Positions 16,641 through 26,065 of a stretch of 48,161 bases of DNA are shown piece by piece. Within the stretch, counting starts at the first letter, position 1. Each line of letters begins with the position of its first letter. Origin of the DNA: Virgibacillus sp. AGTR (GTDB taxonomy: Bacteria > Bacillota > Bacilli > Bacillales > Amphibacillaceae); NCBI RefSeq assembly GCF_016919725.2, contig NZ_JAJERH010000028.1:1-48161 (forward strand), written 5' to 3'. A program made the translations under genes and the position numbers. The notes below the pieces were generated by a model. That model did no database searches. It saw only the letters and a program-made list of their open reading frames with translations, and was not told where the DNA came from.

Positions 16641-18059
16641 CTAAACGTCACCTTTTTTTACGATAAAGTTATTTTGCAAAACAGGCCAATTTTGGGGAAA
16701 TGGAATACCTAATACCCAGTAACTAGCCCCTCTTATATCATAATCTCTTAGTATATCGTATTTTGCTTGGATACTTCTTGCATCCTCAAACCATACTTCA
16801 TGCTGCTGACCATCTCCATCCGTATAACGGAAGTATGGTGATTGATAGGTATCATTATATTGGATCTCCGCTCCATAAGTTGCAGCTAGTTGGATGGCTT
16901 CTTGTGAACTAACTGTTCGAGCTACAGTACCTTCTTGCCACGGAATTCTCCAGTCTCTTCCATACAACGGTATTCCCATCATAATTTTATCACGAGGTAT
17001 GACTGTAATTGCATAATCTAGTACCTTACGTACCTCATTAATTGGCGCTATCGCTAATGGTCTTCCTCCTGCCCATCCCCATTCATAAGTCATGAGCACA
17101 ATAAAATCAACAATTTCTCCCTGTGTTTTATAATCATGAGCCTCATAGAGCAATCCTTCTTGATCACTTCTAATTTTGGGAGCAAGAGCCGTAGTAACCA
17201 GATATCCATTAGGATGAAGGCGAGCTACAACACGCCGTAAAAAGTTGTTATAGTTCTCTCGATCCTCAGGATAAACATATTCAAAATCAAAATTTACTCC
17301 TTGATATCCTTTTTCTTGCATTTCTTCTAATAGAATCGTTATTAACTTCTCTTGTAACTCAGGGCTCCGTAATAATGTTGCTGCTAAATCAGAGTCAAAG
17401 TCCCCTTCAACGAAATTTGTTAATACTAAAAGTGGCAGCACATTTGTTGCCTCTGCCGCTTCAAGAATAGGTAAATCGTTTAGCTCGGTAATCGTACCAT
17501 CTGATCGAATACTATACGTAAATGGTGTTACGTACGTTAGTAGCCTTCCATAGGCCAATATTTCCTGAGCACCTTGTGCTCCCGTTTTTGTAGCATATGC
17601 ATTTATTTCTTTAACCGGCCTGGATGGTTGAGGAATTTTTAATACTTGACCTGGATAAATAAGCGATGGATTGGTAATTGCATTCATCCTCATTAATTCA
17701 TTAACTGTAACACCAGTCTGTTGGGCTATTTCCCATAACGAATCTCCAAGCTGTACGATATATGGATAATAAGGTATTTCTAACATCTGTCCTACAAATA
17801 ACAAATTAGGGTCTGTTATTTGATTGACTGCCGCAATCTCCTGTACAGGTATTTGATATCGTTGGGCTATCATCCACAATGTATCTCCAGACTGCACAAC
17901 ATATTCTCTACGTGGATCTGGAATGACAAGTGCTTGCCCAATCACTAATATATTTGGATTATTCAATTGATTTAATACAGCTATTTGTCGATAATCAGAA
18001 CCATAACGCTCCGCAATGTTCCATAATGTATCATTTCGTTTAATCACATGAATTTGCAT
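16641..18059 (-). CDS. LysM-GH18 spore cortex glycosidase (YaaH/SleL-like)
   Basis: Predicted N-acetylglucosaminidase acting on spore cortex fragments during germination. Three LysM peptidoglycan-binding repeats are seen at about residues 2-47, 53-96 and 99-143, each with (D/N)TLW or SLW and an NP-x-L-(I/L) segment. A glycosyl hydrolase 18 barrel follows, with the catalytic motif GVNFDFEYV (Glu260) and LMTYEWGWAGG. This domain order is that of YaaH/SleL, which reach the spore without a classical signal peptide. The frame opens at TTG (18077), but the ATG at 18059 (MQIHVIKRNDTLW) matches the usual family start, with GGGAG upstream. It marks the organism as a spore-former. Confidence 0.9.
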   Translation of the reverse strand: MQIHVIKRNDTLWNIAERYGSDYRQIAVLNQLNNPNILVIGQALVIPDPRREYVVQSGDTLWMIAQRYQIPVQEIAAVNQITDPNLLFVGQMLEIPYYPYIVQLGDSLWEIAQQTGVTVNELMRMNAITNPSLIYPGQVLKIPQPSRPVKEINAYATKTGAQGAQEILAYGRLLTYVTPFTYSIRSDGTITELNDLPILEAAEATNVLPLLVLTNFVEGDFDSDLAATLLRSPELQEKLITILLEEMQEKGYQGVNFDFEYVYPEDRENYNNFLRRVVARLHPNGYLVTTALAPKIRSDQEGLLYEAHDYKTQGEIVDFIVLMTYEWGWAGGRPLAIAPINEVRKVLDYAITVIPRDKIMMGIPLYGRDWRIPWQEGTVARTVSSQEAIQLAATYGAEIQYNDTYQSPYFRYTDGDGQQHEVWFEDARSIQAKYDILRDYDIRGASYWVLGIPFPQNWPVLQNNFIVKKGDV

Positions 18060-18194
18060 TTGTATATACGCTCCCAATTCAAGTAACTACTATTCATAGA
18101 AATTAGCAAGACCCCATGAATATAGTCTCATTGTTTCTATTGACTATCTTATTCATTAGGTGTTTGTCCTGTTATTACAAACTGTGTTTATTTC

Positions 18195-18223
18195 AAAAAA
18201 ACTGCTCCGTTTTTACGGAACAG
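18195..18223 (-). terminator. Intrinsic terminator of the GNAT-like gene
   Basis: CTGCTCCGT (18202-18210) pairs with ACGGAACAG (18215-18223), and seven Ts follow on the minus strand. It begins 3 bases after the stop. Confidence 0.85.
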
Positions 18224-18225
18224 CA

Positions 18226-18738
18226 TCAATTATTAATCCAAAGTATTTCACCATATTGTTCTTGATAATCTATTTTCACATCAAAATAATGTTTACTATA
18301 AAAATGCTTCAGCCGATTTACATGATCAAAATCCCGCTGAACAATGTCACCAGTGATGTACTGCTTATTCTCATCTCTAGCTATTTCCTTTAAATGCCTC
18401 ATTAATACAGAGCCAAATCCCTTGTTCTGTTCCCCTTTTATATCTGAAATATGAAGGGTACTTGTATTTTTATATTCTGCTTGAATAGCTGAATCCCAAT
18501 TACCTCGAAAAGGCTTGGTACATTCATGGAGCATAATTTGGAAAGAATTTGATTGTTTATCTGCATAAATGATAACCCAATTGTCATCTTGTGTTTGGTC
18601 AATACTAATAACGTCAGACTTTTTAGCTATTTCTTTTATACTATTTTGCATGCGAAATAATTGGACTTCTAATGAGTCTAGCTCTTGCTTTAATTCATTT
18701 TTATCCTTCTCCACGGTTAAAAAAGCTGAATAGTTCAT
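18226..18738 (-). CDS. GNAT-like acetyltransferase with coiled-coil N-terminus
   Basis: Protein of about 170 residues. Residues 10-45 form a charged helix likely to be a coiled coil. The C-terminal half resembles a GNAT fold: a TLHISDIKGEQNKGFGSVLM stretch supplies the (Q/R)xxGxG/A acetyl-CoA loop, followed by a helix and a late FYSKHYF segment like the usual family FYxkxGF. The substrate is unknown. An earlier GTG (18747) lies within the ribosome binding site AGGTGA, so the ATG at 18738 is used. It is transcribed alone on the minus strand and divergent from the chemoreceptor. Confidence 0.65.
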   Translation of the reverse strand: MNYSAFLTVEKDKNELKQELDSLEVQLFRMQNSIKEIAKKSDVISIDQTQDDNWVIIYADKQSNSFQIMLHECTKPFRGNWDSAIQAEYKNTSTLHISDIKGEQNKGFGSVLMRHLKEIARDENKQYITGDIVQRDFDHVNRLKHFYSKHYFDVKIDYQEQYGEILWINN

Positions 18739-18908
18739 ATATATCACCTGTATTTATAGTTATTTCAATTCAAACCACAATTTCACATTTTACATGATAC
18801 GCATTAAATGAAGCAAATGTTAAAAAATTTTAAATAGTACTTCATACTCAGTTCTTTTATGTCGATAATGAAAGAAAATGCTTTTCTTAATATAACTGGG
18901 GGATATAT

Positions 18909-20690
18909 ATGAAGAAAAATAAGGTCAAAAAAATAAAACCTAAAGTAAAACAAAAGAAAGAAAAGACAATTAAACAAAAGAACAAAAGCCCTATTAATTG
19001 GAAAAATGTAAAAATAGGTCAAAAGTATGTAGCTATTTTTCTTATAACAGCGGCTCTGTTTATCGCTGCAACCACGATCGTTTATGTACAATTAACGAAA
19101 GGACAAAAGAATATGGATCAAATCAGCGAGCAAAGTATACGTGTGAACGAGATGACTCAGCTATCTTCTCTGATCCAAGGAAAAGATGTACAAATTGCGG
19201 ACTATTTACTTTCCGAGGATTATAAATATGTAAACATGTTCAAAGAATACCAAGCGGAATTTGATGCACTTGTTAAGAAAATTAAACCCACGATGAAAAC
19301 AAACAAGCAAAAAGAAATATTTAAAAAGATTGTAGAAAATGATGCTAGTATAAATGATACGTTTTTTAATGAGATGGTTGCTTCCGTACAAAGTGGAGAA
19401 GATACGATGGCAAATTCATTACGCTCTTATTCAACAAGACTACGAACAGAAACAATCCAGCTCGTTAATGATTTAAGCAAGATCGTTCGCCAAGAACAAG
19501 AAACATCTGTGAATCAAGCTTCAGAAACAATGAATTATAGTACAATAGTATTAATGATAGCCAATTTAACAGCTATTATCGTTGGAATTTTACTTATGAT
19601 TCTAATTAGTAAGAAGACATCCCTCCATTTGAGCAACGTTGTAAAAATTACTTCAGAAGTAGCAAATGGAAACCTCCAAGCCACATCGATGAATTATCAA
19701 GGAAAAGACGAGATCGGGCAACTTGCACAGTCAGTTAATCAAATGAAGGACAATATTAAAGGGATCCTTTTCAAAGTTCAAAACGCTTCCAATTCTGTCT
19801 CATCTCGCAGTGAGGAATTGACTCAATCAGCTAACGAGGTAAGAGAAGGAAGTAATCAAATTGCATCCACAATGGAAGAACTGTCCTCAGGTGCGGAGAC
19901 ACAGGCAACAAGTGCAGGCGATTTATCGGAAAATATGAATGATTTTGTACGAAAAGTTCAATCATCAGAAGCAAATGGTCAAGAAGTGATGCAAAGCTCT
20001 CAGAAAGTTCAACAGTTAACTTCTGAAGGTACAGAACTGATGAAACAATCCGTATCACAAATGAAGCAAATAGACTCGATTGTTGCGGAAGCAGTAGAAA
20101 AAGTCCAAGGGCTCGATCATCAGTCAAACGAGATTTCCAAGCTAGTTCTTGTTATTAAAGATATTGCAGATCAAACGAACTTGCTATCCTTAAACGCTGC
20201 CATAGAAGCAGCTAGAGCTGGTGAACACGGAAAAGGATTCGCAGTTGTAGCTGATGAGGTACGTAGGCTATCCGAGCAAGTTGCATCATCAGTTGGAGAA
20301 ATAACTACGATTGTTCAAAATATCCAATCAGAAACCACCCAAGTGGTTGGGTCATTAAATAGTGGCTATCATGAAGTAAAAGAAGGAACTGCACAAATTG
20401 AAACTACTGGTAAGAACTTTACTACCATCAATCATGCAGTGAGAGATATGACAAATAAGATAAATACAATTTCTGAAAATTTAAAGGAAATTGCAGCAAA
20501 TAGCGTAGATATGAATCAGCTAATTGAAGAGATTGCCTCTGTCTCCGAAGAATCTGCTGCTGGCGTGGAACAGGCTGCCGCATCTGCCCAACAAACATCT
20601 AGTTCTATGGAAGAAGTATCTTCTAATGCAAATGAGCTAGCAGAACTAGCTGAAAAATTAAATGAAGAAATAAATACGTTTAAACTATAA
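18909..20690 (+). CDS. Methyl-accepting chemotaxis protein
   Basis: Transmembrane chemoreceptor of 593 residues that signals through CheW/CheA. An unusually long and basic cytoplasmic N-terminus (about 40 residues, mostly Lys) precedes TM1 (41-60). A helical extracellular sensor of about 150 residues follows, then TM2 (211-234), a HAMP domain (about 235-287) and a long coiled-coil signalling domain. The conserved hairpin tip [20 protein letters not shown] is at 433-452. The sensor is the short four-helix-bundle type, not Cache. The ligand is unknown. A GTCGATAA sequence at 18861-18868 resembles a sigma-D -10, but no matching -35 (TAAA) is at the right distance. Confidence 0.93.
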   Translation: MKKNKVKKIKPKVKQKKEKTIKQKNKSPINWKNVKIGQKYVAIFLITAALFIAATTIVYVQLTKGQKNMDQISEQSIRVNEMTQLSSLIQGKDVQIADYLLSEDYKYVNMFKEYQAEFDALVKKIKPTMKTNKQKEIFKKIVENDASINDTFFNEMVASVQSGEDTMANSLRSYSTRLRTETIQLVNDLSKIVRQEQETSVNQASETMNYSTIVLMIANLTAIIVGILLMILISKKTSLHLSNVVKITSEVANGNLQATSMNYQGKDEIGQLAQSVNQMKDNIKGILFKVQNASNSVSSRSEELTQSANEVREGSNQIASTMEELSSGAETQATSAGDLSENMNDFVRKVQSSEANGQEVMQSSQKVQQLTSEGTELMKQSVSQMKQIDSIVAEAVEKVQGLDHQSNEISKLVLVIKDIADQTNLLSLNAAIEAARAGEHGKGFAVVADEVRRLSEQVASSVGEITTIVQNIQSETTQVVGSLNSGYHEVKEGTAQIETTGKNFTTINHAVRDMTNKINTISENLKEIAANSVDMNQLIEEIASVSEESAAGVEQAAASAQQTSSSMEEVSSNANELAELAEKLNEEINTFKL

Positions 20691-20701
20691 AGTTTGACTA
20701 G

Positions 20702-21079
20702 CAATCAGTGGGATTTTACTGCCAATTATATGCGGGATAGACAAGGATAAGCTAAGAAACACTCTGGTATAGCCAAATTTTTATACTTTCTTATCTTTTA
20801 AGAAAAACTGAGCAAAATTCGCTCATTCCTTATCACTAAATGCTCAGATTTACGCTTCCTCTAGTAGCTATTATGGAATAATAGCTACTGCTTGACCACC
20901 ACTCCGGCTGCCCACTTCCCTTTCCGTGGGGTTTGTCCTTCAGCTAACTTTGCAACGTGTTCTTCTTTGCAAAGTTAGTTGAGGCCGTGCCCGCGGAAAG
21001 CGAAGTAATTAGTCGGAGCATTGCCAATATACATCAACCATTTCAAAATAACTACTTGGCTTAACGCAGTCATTGCACT
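20702..21079. repeat. Mosaic of repeat fragments (families D, A, C and a Bacillaceae palindrome)
   Basis: A gene-free block made of joined repeat pieces. The 3' end of family D is at 20702-20742. The distal end of family A (ACTCTGGTATAGCCAAATTT...) is at 20757-20799. Family C lies at 20800-20907 and includes the perfect stem AGTAGCTATTAT/ATAATAGCTACT. From about 20908 to 21005 there is a GC-richer palindrome with AACTTTGCAA/TTGCAAAGTT, framed by TTTCCGTGGGG and CCCGCGGAAA. This last unit resembles a palindrome common in Bacillaceae genomes (from memory). No open frame of note. Confidence 0.75.
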
Positions 21080-21261
21080 GATTTTATACTTTCTTAACTT
21101 AGAACAAAGCGCAAGCGCCCGATTAGAAACATAGCGACTAGAGCGAGAGAAAGGAATCACGGTGAGCTTGCGAGCCGATGATGACTTAGCTTAGGGCGAT
21201 TCGTGAAGTCGCCTAGTTTCTGGGTGCTGGAACTGGACACGGCTCAACACGCTAAAACTAT
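21080..21261 (-). repeat. Interspersed repeat family A, copy 2
   Basis: Read on the minus strand it starts right after the U-run of the tag terminator (TTTTTTATAG), then GTGTTGAGCCGTGTCCAGTTCC, a GGCGAC...ATCGCC mini-hairpin, CTCACCGTGATTCCTTT and GGGCGCTTGCGCTTTG, and ends in AAGAAAGTATAAAAT. It lacks the TCTAGGAAA segment seen at the proximal end of the other copies. Confidence 0.8.
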
Positions 21262-21297
21262 AAAAAATCGCTTCAGTAAAGGTTGAAGCGATTTTTT
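21262..21297. terminator. Terminator of tag
   Basis: AAAAATCGCTTCA pairs with TGAAGCGATTTTT around an 8-base loop. U-runs are present on both strands; for the minus-strand tag gene it lies about 12 bases after the stop. Confidence 0.85.
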
Positions 21298-21309
21298 GTT
21301 GCATTTTAT

Positions 21310-21873
21310 TTACTTCCCTTGATAAAGAAAGCAATCCTTCGTATGATCATTTACCATCCCAGTTGCTTGCATGAAGGCATAACAAATAGTTGGACCTACA
21401 AAGCTGAAGCCACGACGTTTTAAGTCTTTACTCATTTGTTCCGATTCCCTCGTAGTAGCAGGAACATCTTTATGTTCTTTCCAGTTATTTATTAAAGGCT
21501 CACCTTGAACAAATGACCAAATATAGTTACTAAAACTTCCAAACTCTTTTTGCACTTCAAGAAAAGCTTGGGCATTTGTTACAACCGAATTAACTTTTCG
21601 CTTATTCCTAATAATGCCTTCATTCTCTATTAAATCATTTATTTTCGATTCATTATACGCACTTACTTTGACAGGATCAAACTCATCGAATGCTGCCAAG
21701 TAATTTTCACGCCTTTTTAATATAGTTATCCAACTTAAGCCAGCCTGTGCCCCCTCTAAACTAAGCATCTCAAATAATTTTTTATCATCATATACTGGCT
21801 TGCCCCATTCATTATCATGATAGTGGATATATATATCATCATCGGTTACCCATTCACAACGACATTTGTTCAT
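21310..21873 (-). CDS. tag: DNA-3-methyladenine glycosylase I
   Basis: Base-excision repair enzyme that removes 3-methyladenine from DNA. It has 187 residues, the normal length. Family hallmarks are CEWVTDDDIYIHYHDNEWG at the N-terminus (zinc-ligand Cys and the YHDNEWG block), LSLEGAQAGLSWITILKRR with the catalytic-site Glu and Trp, and the RRGFSFVGPTICYAFMQATG block. A C-terminal zinc ligand is in HTKDCFLY. It overlaps the upstream rhodanese gene by 4 bases (ATGA), so they form an operon. Confidence 0.95.
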   Translation of the reverse strand: MNKCRCEWVTDDDIYIHYHDNEWGKPVYDDKKLFEMLSLEGAQAGLSWITILKRRENYLAAFDEFDPVKVSAYNESKINDLIENEGIIRNKRKVNSVVTNAQAFLEVQKEFGSFSNYIWSFVQGEPLINNWKEHKDVPATTRESEQMSKDLKRRGFSFVGPTICYAFMQATGMVNDHTKDCFLYQGK

Positions 21874-22715
21874 GATTCTTCTCCTATCGCAACTTCATTT
21901 TTTTCATATGATATCCAATCACTGAAGCTTCCTGGATACAATTTTACATTTTTATAACCAAGCGATTTCAAGGCAAGTATGTTTGGACAAGCGGATACTC
22001 CCGACCCACAAGAAACTATTACTTCTTCGTCCTTTGCTATATTGGCAAATTGCTTTTCTAAGCTTTCTTTATTTTTCCATTTTCCATCTGCCGAAAGCAC
22101 ATCCTTCCAAAAATAGTTCTCTGCTCCAGGAATATGCCCTGCTCTTGCATAGAGAGGTTCACTATCACCTAAATAACGATCTTTAGAACGTGAGTCGATA
22201 AGCACGGCTGATTTACTCATCACTTTTTCTTTCACCGTTTCCATATCAACTGTTTGGTCAGATCGAATGTTAGGGATAAACTGTTTTTCCGTTAACTGAG
22301 GGATAACATCTGTCGTCTCATTTCCTTCTTCCTTCCATCGCTCATAACCACCATCTAACACATACACTTTTTCATGTCCCAAATAATGAAATAACCACCA
22401 TGCTCTAGCAGCAAACATATCATTTTTCTGATCATAAATAATAACTGTCGTCGTATGATCGATACCAATTTTCCCAATTTTAGCTGACAACATCTCAACA
22501 TCTGGCAGCGGATGATTTCCACCATGCTTTTGTTTTTTTCCAGATAGATCCTTCTCCAAATCCATATACACTGCTTCAGGAATATGATCAGTTAAGTAAG
22601 CTTTTCTACCTGCATCCGAATTCATTAGATCAAAACGTGTGTCAATAATTACGGTATTATCCTGACTATTATTCAAACGATGTTTCAAACGCTGGATACT
22701 GATTACATAAGACAA
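21870..22715 (-). CDS. Sulfurtransferase with two rhodanese domains
   Basis: Thiosulfate or 3-mercaptopyruvate sulfurtransferase. An inactive N-terminal rhodanese domain (IIDTRFDLMNSDAGRKAY, DHIPEAVYMDLEKDLSG) is followed by a catalytic one (LIDSRSKDRYLGDSEPLYARAG), with active-site Cys236 in CGSGVSAC. The loop CGSGVSAC is nearer to the mercaptopyruvate type than to the thiosulfate type. An ATG exists at 22730 without a ribosome binding site. GGAGGG at 22723-22728 lies 7 bases before a TTG at 22715, which is chosen as the start (281 residues). It is coupled to tag downstream. A family D repeat ends about 50 bases before the start. Confidence 0.85.
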   Translation of the reverse strand: MSYVISIQRLKHRLNNSQDNTVIIDTRFDLMNSDAGRKAYLTDHIPEAVYMDLEKDLSGKKQKHGGNHPLPDVEMLSAKIGKIGIDHTTTVIIYDQKNDMFAARAWWLFHYLGHEKVYVLDGGYERWKEEGNETTDVIPQLTEKQFIPNIRSDQTVDMETVKEKVMSKSAVLIDSRSKDRYLGDSEPLYARAGHIPGAENYFWKDVLSADGKWKNKESLEKQFANIAKDEEVIVSCGSGVSACPNILALKSLGYKNVKLYPGSFSDWISYEKNEVAIGEES

Positions 22716-22761
22716 CTCTAGACCCTCCATTCTGAAATAAGATGTATTTTAATTGTAAGCA

Positions 22762-22977
22762 TAGAATAAAGTGAAACTTCCATCCGTTTTTACTAAAACA
22801 AATGCGTACAAAGGCTTCATTCGCCACGTCCTGTGGCAACGCCTTTGTGACCTACTTCCATGTAGGCCCGAACCAATCGGACATTTACTGGCAGTTGAGC
22901 CCCACTTATCCTATATTAGCTTCACCTTATTACTTAAAGTGGGAGCTTACTGCCAGTTATATGCGGGATAAATTACC
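22762..22977. repeat. Interspersed repeat family D, full copy with long insert
   Basis: Starts AAAGTGAAACTTCCATCCG and ends TACTGCCAGTTATATGCGGG-ATAAA. The core includes CCAATCGGACATTTACTGGCAG; ACTGGCAG and CTGCCAGT form an inverted pair. The segment 22805-22897 is identical to 29517-29609. It occupies much of the space between the rhodanese gene and pepT. The remainder (22978-23215) has a TATAAT at 23131 with no clear -35. Confidence 0.8.
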
Positions 22978-23215
22978 ACGTATTATTTTTATTTTAAACG
23001 ATCTTACTTTGTATTCCTACCCATTATTTCCGTAAAGCAACTATCGTCCATATCCCTTTCTAACGGTGATATACTCTCCTTTAGCACATAATCAAAAAAG
23101 TTTTTATTTAGAAAAAATTAATGAATAAGCTATAATAATAAGAACACTAATTAGAAACAACCATATTTCGACATTAGCTTTGGTTATCTTGTTAAATAGG
23201 AGATGAAAATTCGAG

Positions 23216-24445
23216 ATGAAGGAAGAGTTAATACAACGTTTTACAACCTATGTAAAAATGGATACACAATCTAAAGCGGGGACGGGTCAAACACCTTCTA
23301 CTCCAGGACAGTTGGTACTTGCAAAACAATTAGTCGAAGAGCTTAGACAGATCGGAATGGTTGACGTAATGGTTGATGATTTCGGATATGTAATGGCTAC
23401 ATTACCAGCAAACACTGATAAAGATATTCCTACGATTGGCTTCCTAGCACATATAGATACTGCTACTGACTTCACTGGAAAAAATGTGAACCCACAAGTA
23501 ATTGAATCCTTTGATGGTAAAGACATTTTATTAAATCCAGAACTAGATATTGTATTATCTGCAAAAGATTTCCCTGAGCTTCCTAACTACAAGGGACATA
23601 CTATCATTACGACAGACGGTACTACGTTATTAGGTGCTGATAATAAAGCAGGAATTGCAGAAATTATGACTGCGATGGATTATCTGATTCAACATCCTGA
23701 AATCAAACACGGTAGAATCCGTGTAGGGTTTACTCCTGATGAAGAGATTGGCAAGGGACCAGAAAAATTCGATGTTGAACGATTTGACGCAACCTATGCC
23801 TATACGATAGATGGTGGTCCTTTAGGCGAATTACAATATGAAAGCTTTCATGCTGCTGAAGCACGAATTACCTTCAAAGGCAATAGTGTTCATCCAGGAA
23901 CAGCTAAAGATAAAATGAAAAACGCCGGAAAAATGGCCGCTGAATTTATAAGTAAGTTCCCAGAGGCAGAGGCACCTGAACACACCGAAAACTATGAAGG
24001 CTTCTTTCATCTCATTGCAGTCAATGGTGATGTTGAAGCAGCAGAAGTAACTTATATTATACGAGATTTTGATAAAGAAAAATTTCAACAAAGAAAAGAT
24101 ATGGTCAGAACGTTCACGAAGGAAATGAAGAAAAAATATGGTCAAGCATGCATTACTATAGAGATGGAAGACCAATATTATAATATGCGAGAAAAAATTG
24201 AACCTGTCAAAGAGATTGTTGATATTGCCTACCAGGCAATGGAAAACCTTAACATTAAACCAATTGTGGAACCAATCCGTGGAGGTACCGATGGATCTCA
24301 GCTATCCTACATGGGTTTACCTACACCAAATATCTTTACTGGAGGAGAGAATTTCCATGGGAAATTTGAATATGTTTCAGTGGATAATATGGTTCAATCA
24401 ACAAAAACGATTATTGAAATCTGTAAACTTTTCGAACAACGTTAA
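23216..24445 (+). CDS. pepT: Peptidase T (tripeptidase)
   Basis: Zinc aminotripeptidase of family M20B, 409 residues, cytoplasmic; it releases the N-terminal residue from tripeptides. Metal and catalytic residues are seen: His79 and Asp81 in [10 protein letters not shown], Asp142 in [11 protein letters not shown], the Glu pair at 176-177 in TPDEEIGKG, Asp199 in YTIDGGP, and a late His in [11 protein letters not shown]. The dimerisation (lid) domain sits between about 210 and 310. AGGAGATG lies upstream of the ATG. It is followed by a strong terminator. Confidence 0.96.
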   Translation: MKEELIQRFTTYVKMDTQSKAGTGQTPSTPGQLVLAKQLVEELRQIGMVDVMVDDFGYVMATLPANTDKDIPTIGFLAHIDTATDFTGKNVNPQVIESFDGKDILLNPELDIVLSAKDFPELPNYKGHTIITTDGTTLLGADNKAGIAEIMTAMDYLIQHPEIKHGRIRVGFTPDEEIGKGPEKFDVERFDATYAYTIDGGPLGELQYESFHAAEARITFKGNSVHPGTAKDKMKNAGKMAAEFISKFPEAEAPEHTENYEGFFHLIAVNGDVEAAEVTYIIRDFDKEKFQQRKDMVRTFTKEMKKKYGQACITIEMEDQYYNMREKIEPVKEIVDIAYQAMENLNIKPIVEPIRGGTDGSQLSYMGLPTPNIFTGGENFHGKFEYVSVDNMVQSTKTIIEICKLFEQR

Positions 24446-24460
24446 ACGATAGCGATAATT

Positions 24461-24494
24461 AGCCAGGTCCATTACATGGTAACTGGCTTTTTTT
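24461..24494 (+). terminator. Intrinsic terminator of pepT
   Basis: AGCCAG (24461-24466) pairs with CTGGCT (24483-24488), with an inner CAT/ATG pair, and seven Ts follow. Repeat A copy 3 begins at the next base. Confidence 0.85.
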
Positions 24495-24584
24495 ATAGTC
24501 TAGGAAATTATAAAATTAGCCCATGCTTCCTTTATCTCCGTTGACAGTCGCTACGTTTCTAATCGGGTGCTTACGCTTTTGGTC
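24495..24584 (+). repeat. Interspersed repeat family A, copy 3 (internally deleted)
   Basis: Starts ATAGTCTAGGAAATTATAAA directly after the pepT U-run. It jumps from AGCCCATG to CTTCCTTTATCTCCGTTGAC, losing about 90 bases present in other copies, and ends CGCTTACGCTTTTGG. Its last part overlaps the 3' end of the MFS gene on the other strand and supplies that gene's stop codon. Confidence 0.75.
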
Positions 24585-25761
24585 TTGATATTTTCAATAA
24601 AAATCCCGCACCTAATGCAATAAGTAAGCAGCACGACAGTATAAGGAATGTAAGTATATATCCGCCTATCTCTAATAACTTTAGTGAAATGATGGGACCT
24701 AGCGAAGCACCTACAAATAGGATAAAAGCATACATCGAAGAAGCGGCTGCACGTTCCTTCCCACCAAGGTTCCCGATAATCATCATAATTATAGGGAAGG
24801 TAAAAGATATTCCAGCAACATACCAGATACTTGTTAATATAGTTACTATCAAATGGTTACTAAGAGACAACAACAGTAATCCCGAGCTGGCCATTGCTAA
24901 GCTACAGCGTAACATAGCTAGTTCCCCAATAATTTTTACAGCCTTAACAGCAAATGGAGAGCATAGCATACCAATCACACCAAGTACCCGCACATAAAAT
25001 ACCTCCTGAGTAGTGAGATGATAAGGAGAGGACCGTAAATAGTCTCCTAATACGGTATACATACCCAGAAATGTTAGTAGCAGCATAATTGTTATCAAGT
25101 AACAATATAATAATTGCTTCCGCCTAAAAATACGTGATAGCTGCTTGATATATTTCTTCATCATACCGTCTTTTTTGGATGGAGACGTTGCAGGCAGTAA
25201 CCAAGCTACCAGTATTGCACTTAGACCATAAATACAAGCAAAAAAATAGAATACAGCATGCCAATCAAGCGTTTGATTAATAACATCAGATAACGATTGT
25301 CCAATAATTCCAGCTAGTACATATCCAAAACTAATATAACCAATAACCATTATCCGTTTGCTTGGTGGAAAAACTTCAAATACATAAGAAAGTGCTGTTG
25401 GCGCAAACGTAGCTGCAAAGAATCCCTGTAAAGCTCTAAGAACTAAGAGTGTTTGAAAATTATCGCTATAACCAATCGATACTGTACATATTGTAAGCAT
25501 AACTAAACCAAAGACAATCATTTGTTTTTCACCAATTCGATTCGTAAAAGGTGTAAAAAACAAGAAGCCGATTGCATAAAACATAGAAAAACTACTACTT
25601 ATCCACGCTGCCTCACTTAATAAAATATGAAAATACATGGAAAATGTATGCGATAGTGGGGTACTGACATACACACTAGAAACGACGATCAGTGCACACC
25701 AAAATAAGATCATGGTATATAAATAATATCTTGTTGCTGCTGAAACAAGTAGATCTTTCAT
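24571..25761 (-). CDS. MFS transporter
   Basis: Twelve-helix major-facilitator permease of 396 residues. Features include FFTPFTNRIGEKQMIVFG (the loop 2-3 motif, a variant of the MFS A motif), VLRALQGFFAATFAPTALSYV (helix 4, motif B type) and a central basic loop after residue 200. It resembles the YnfM/YgaY group of putative effluxers, but the substrate is unknown. The last codons (SRPKA then stop) are read from repeat A copy 3, so the C-terminus has been changed or at least ended by the element. It is convergent with pepT. Confidence 0.8.
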   Translation of the reverse strand: MKDLLVSAATRYYLYTMILFWCALIVVSSVYVSTPLSHTFSMYFHILLSEAAWISSSFSMFYAIGFLFFTPFTNRIGEKQMIVFGLVMLTICTVSIGYSDNFQTLLVLRALQGFFAATFAPTALSYVFEVFPPSKRIMVIGYISFGYVLAGIIGQSLSDVINQTLDWHAVFYFFACIYGLSAILVAWLLPATSPSKKDGMMKKYIKQLSRIFRRKQLLYCYLITIMLLLTFLGMYTVLGDYLRSSPYHLTTQEVFYVRVLGVIGMLCSPFAVKAVKIIGELAMLRCSLAMASSGLLLLSLSNHLIVTILTSIWYVAGISFTFPIIMMIIGNLGGKERAAASSMYAFILFVGASLGPIISLKLLEIGGYILTFLILSCCLLIALGAGFLLKISRPKA

Positions 25762-26065
25762 GATAGTACACTCGCTTTCCTCTTCACCTCATGTATTTAT
25801 ATGAAAGTCTGTTGTAAATTGTGCCTATCTGCATTCTATGAATATATTATCATTTGTATTGGCGAATTCTTATCATTTATGAGAAAATATAGGTTAGTTA
25901 AATTGCAAAGTTGTACAATATGAAAATGGAATAATTCCTTTCGTACCATCGGTATAAAAAGCGTTATTGTAATTAATCTATAGACCATCCTTATGAGACA
26001 ACCTCAAGGCTATTGCCTTGTTTTAGAACAAGCAGTAAACTATCATGCAGGGAGAGAAAAGCATC
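25762..26065. other. Intergenic region between divergent MFS and VanY-like genes
   Basis: AT-rich, with no coding signal. A short hairpin CAAGGC/GCCTTG followed by TTTT sits at 26005-26024, about 40 bases before the start of the carboxypeptidase gene, and could act as a weak attenuator. No clear promoter was assigned. Confidence 0.4.

Noticed and set aside
18861-18868. Sigma-D promoter for the chemoreceptor
   Set aside because: GTCGATAA resembles the -10, but no TAAA-type -35 occurs 14-16 bases upstream.
22771-23035. Open frames with the shared peptide TKASFATSCGNAFVTYFHVG at 22.8 and 29.5 kb
   Set aside because: Both lie in the identical part of family D repeats, have no ribosome binding site and end at repeat boundaries. 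The shared peptide reflects DNA repeat identity, not a protein family.
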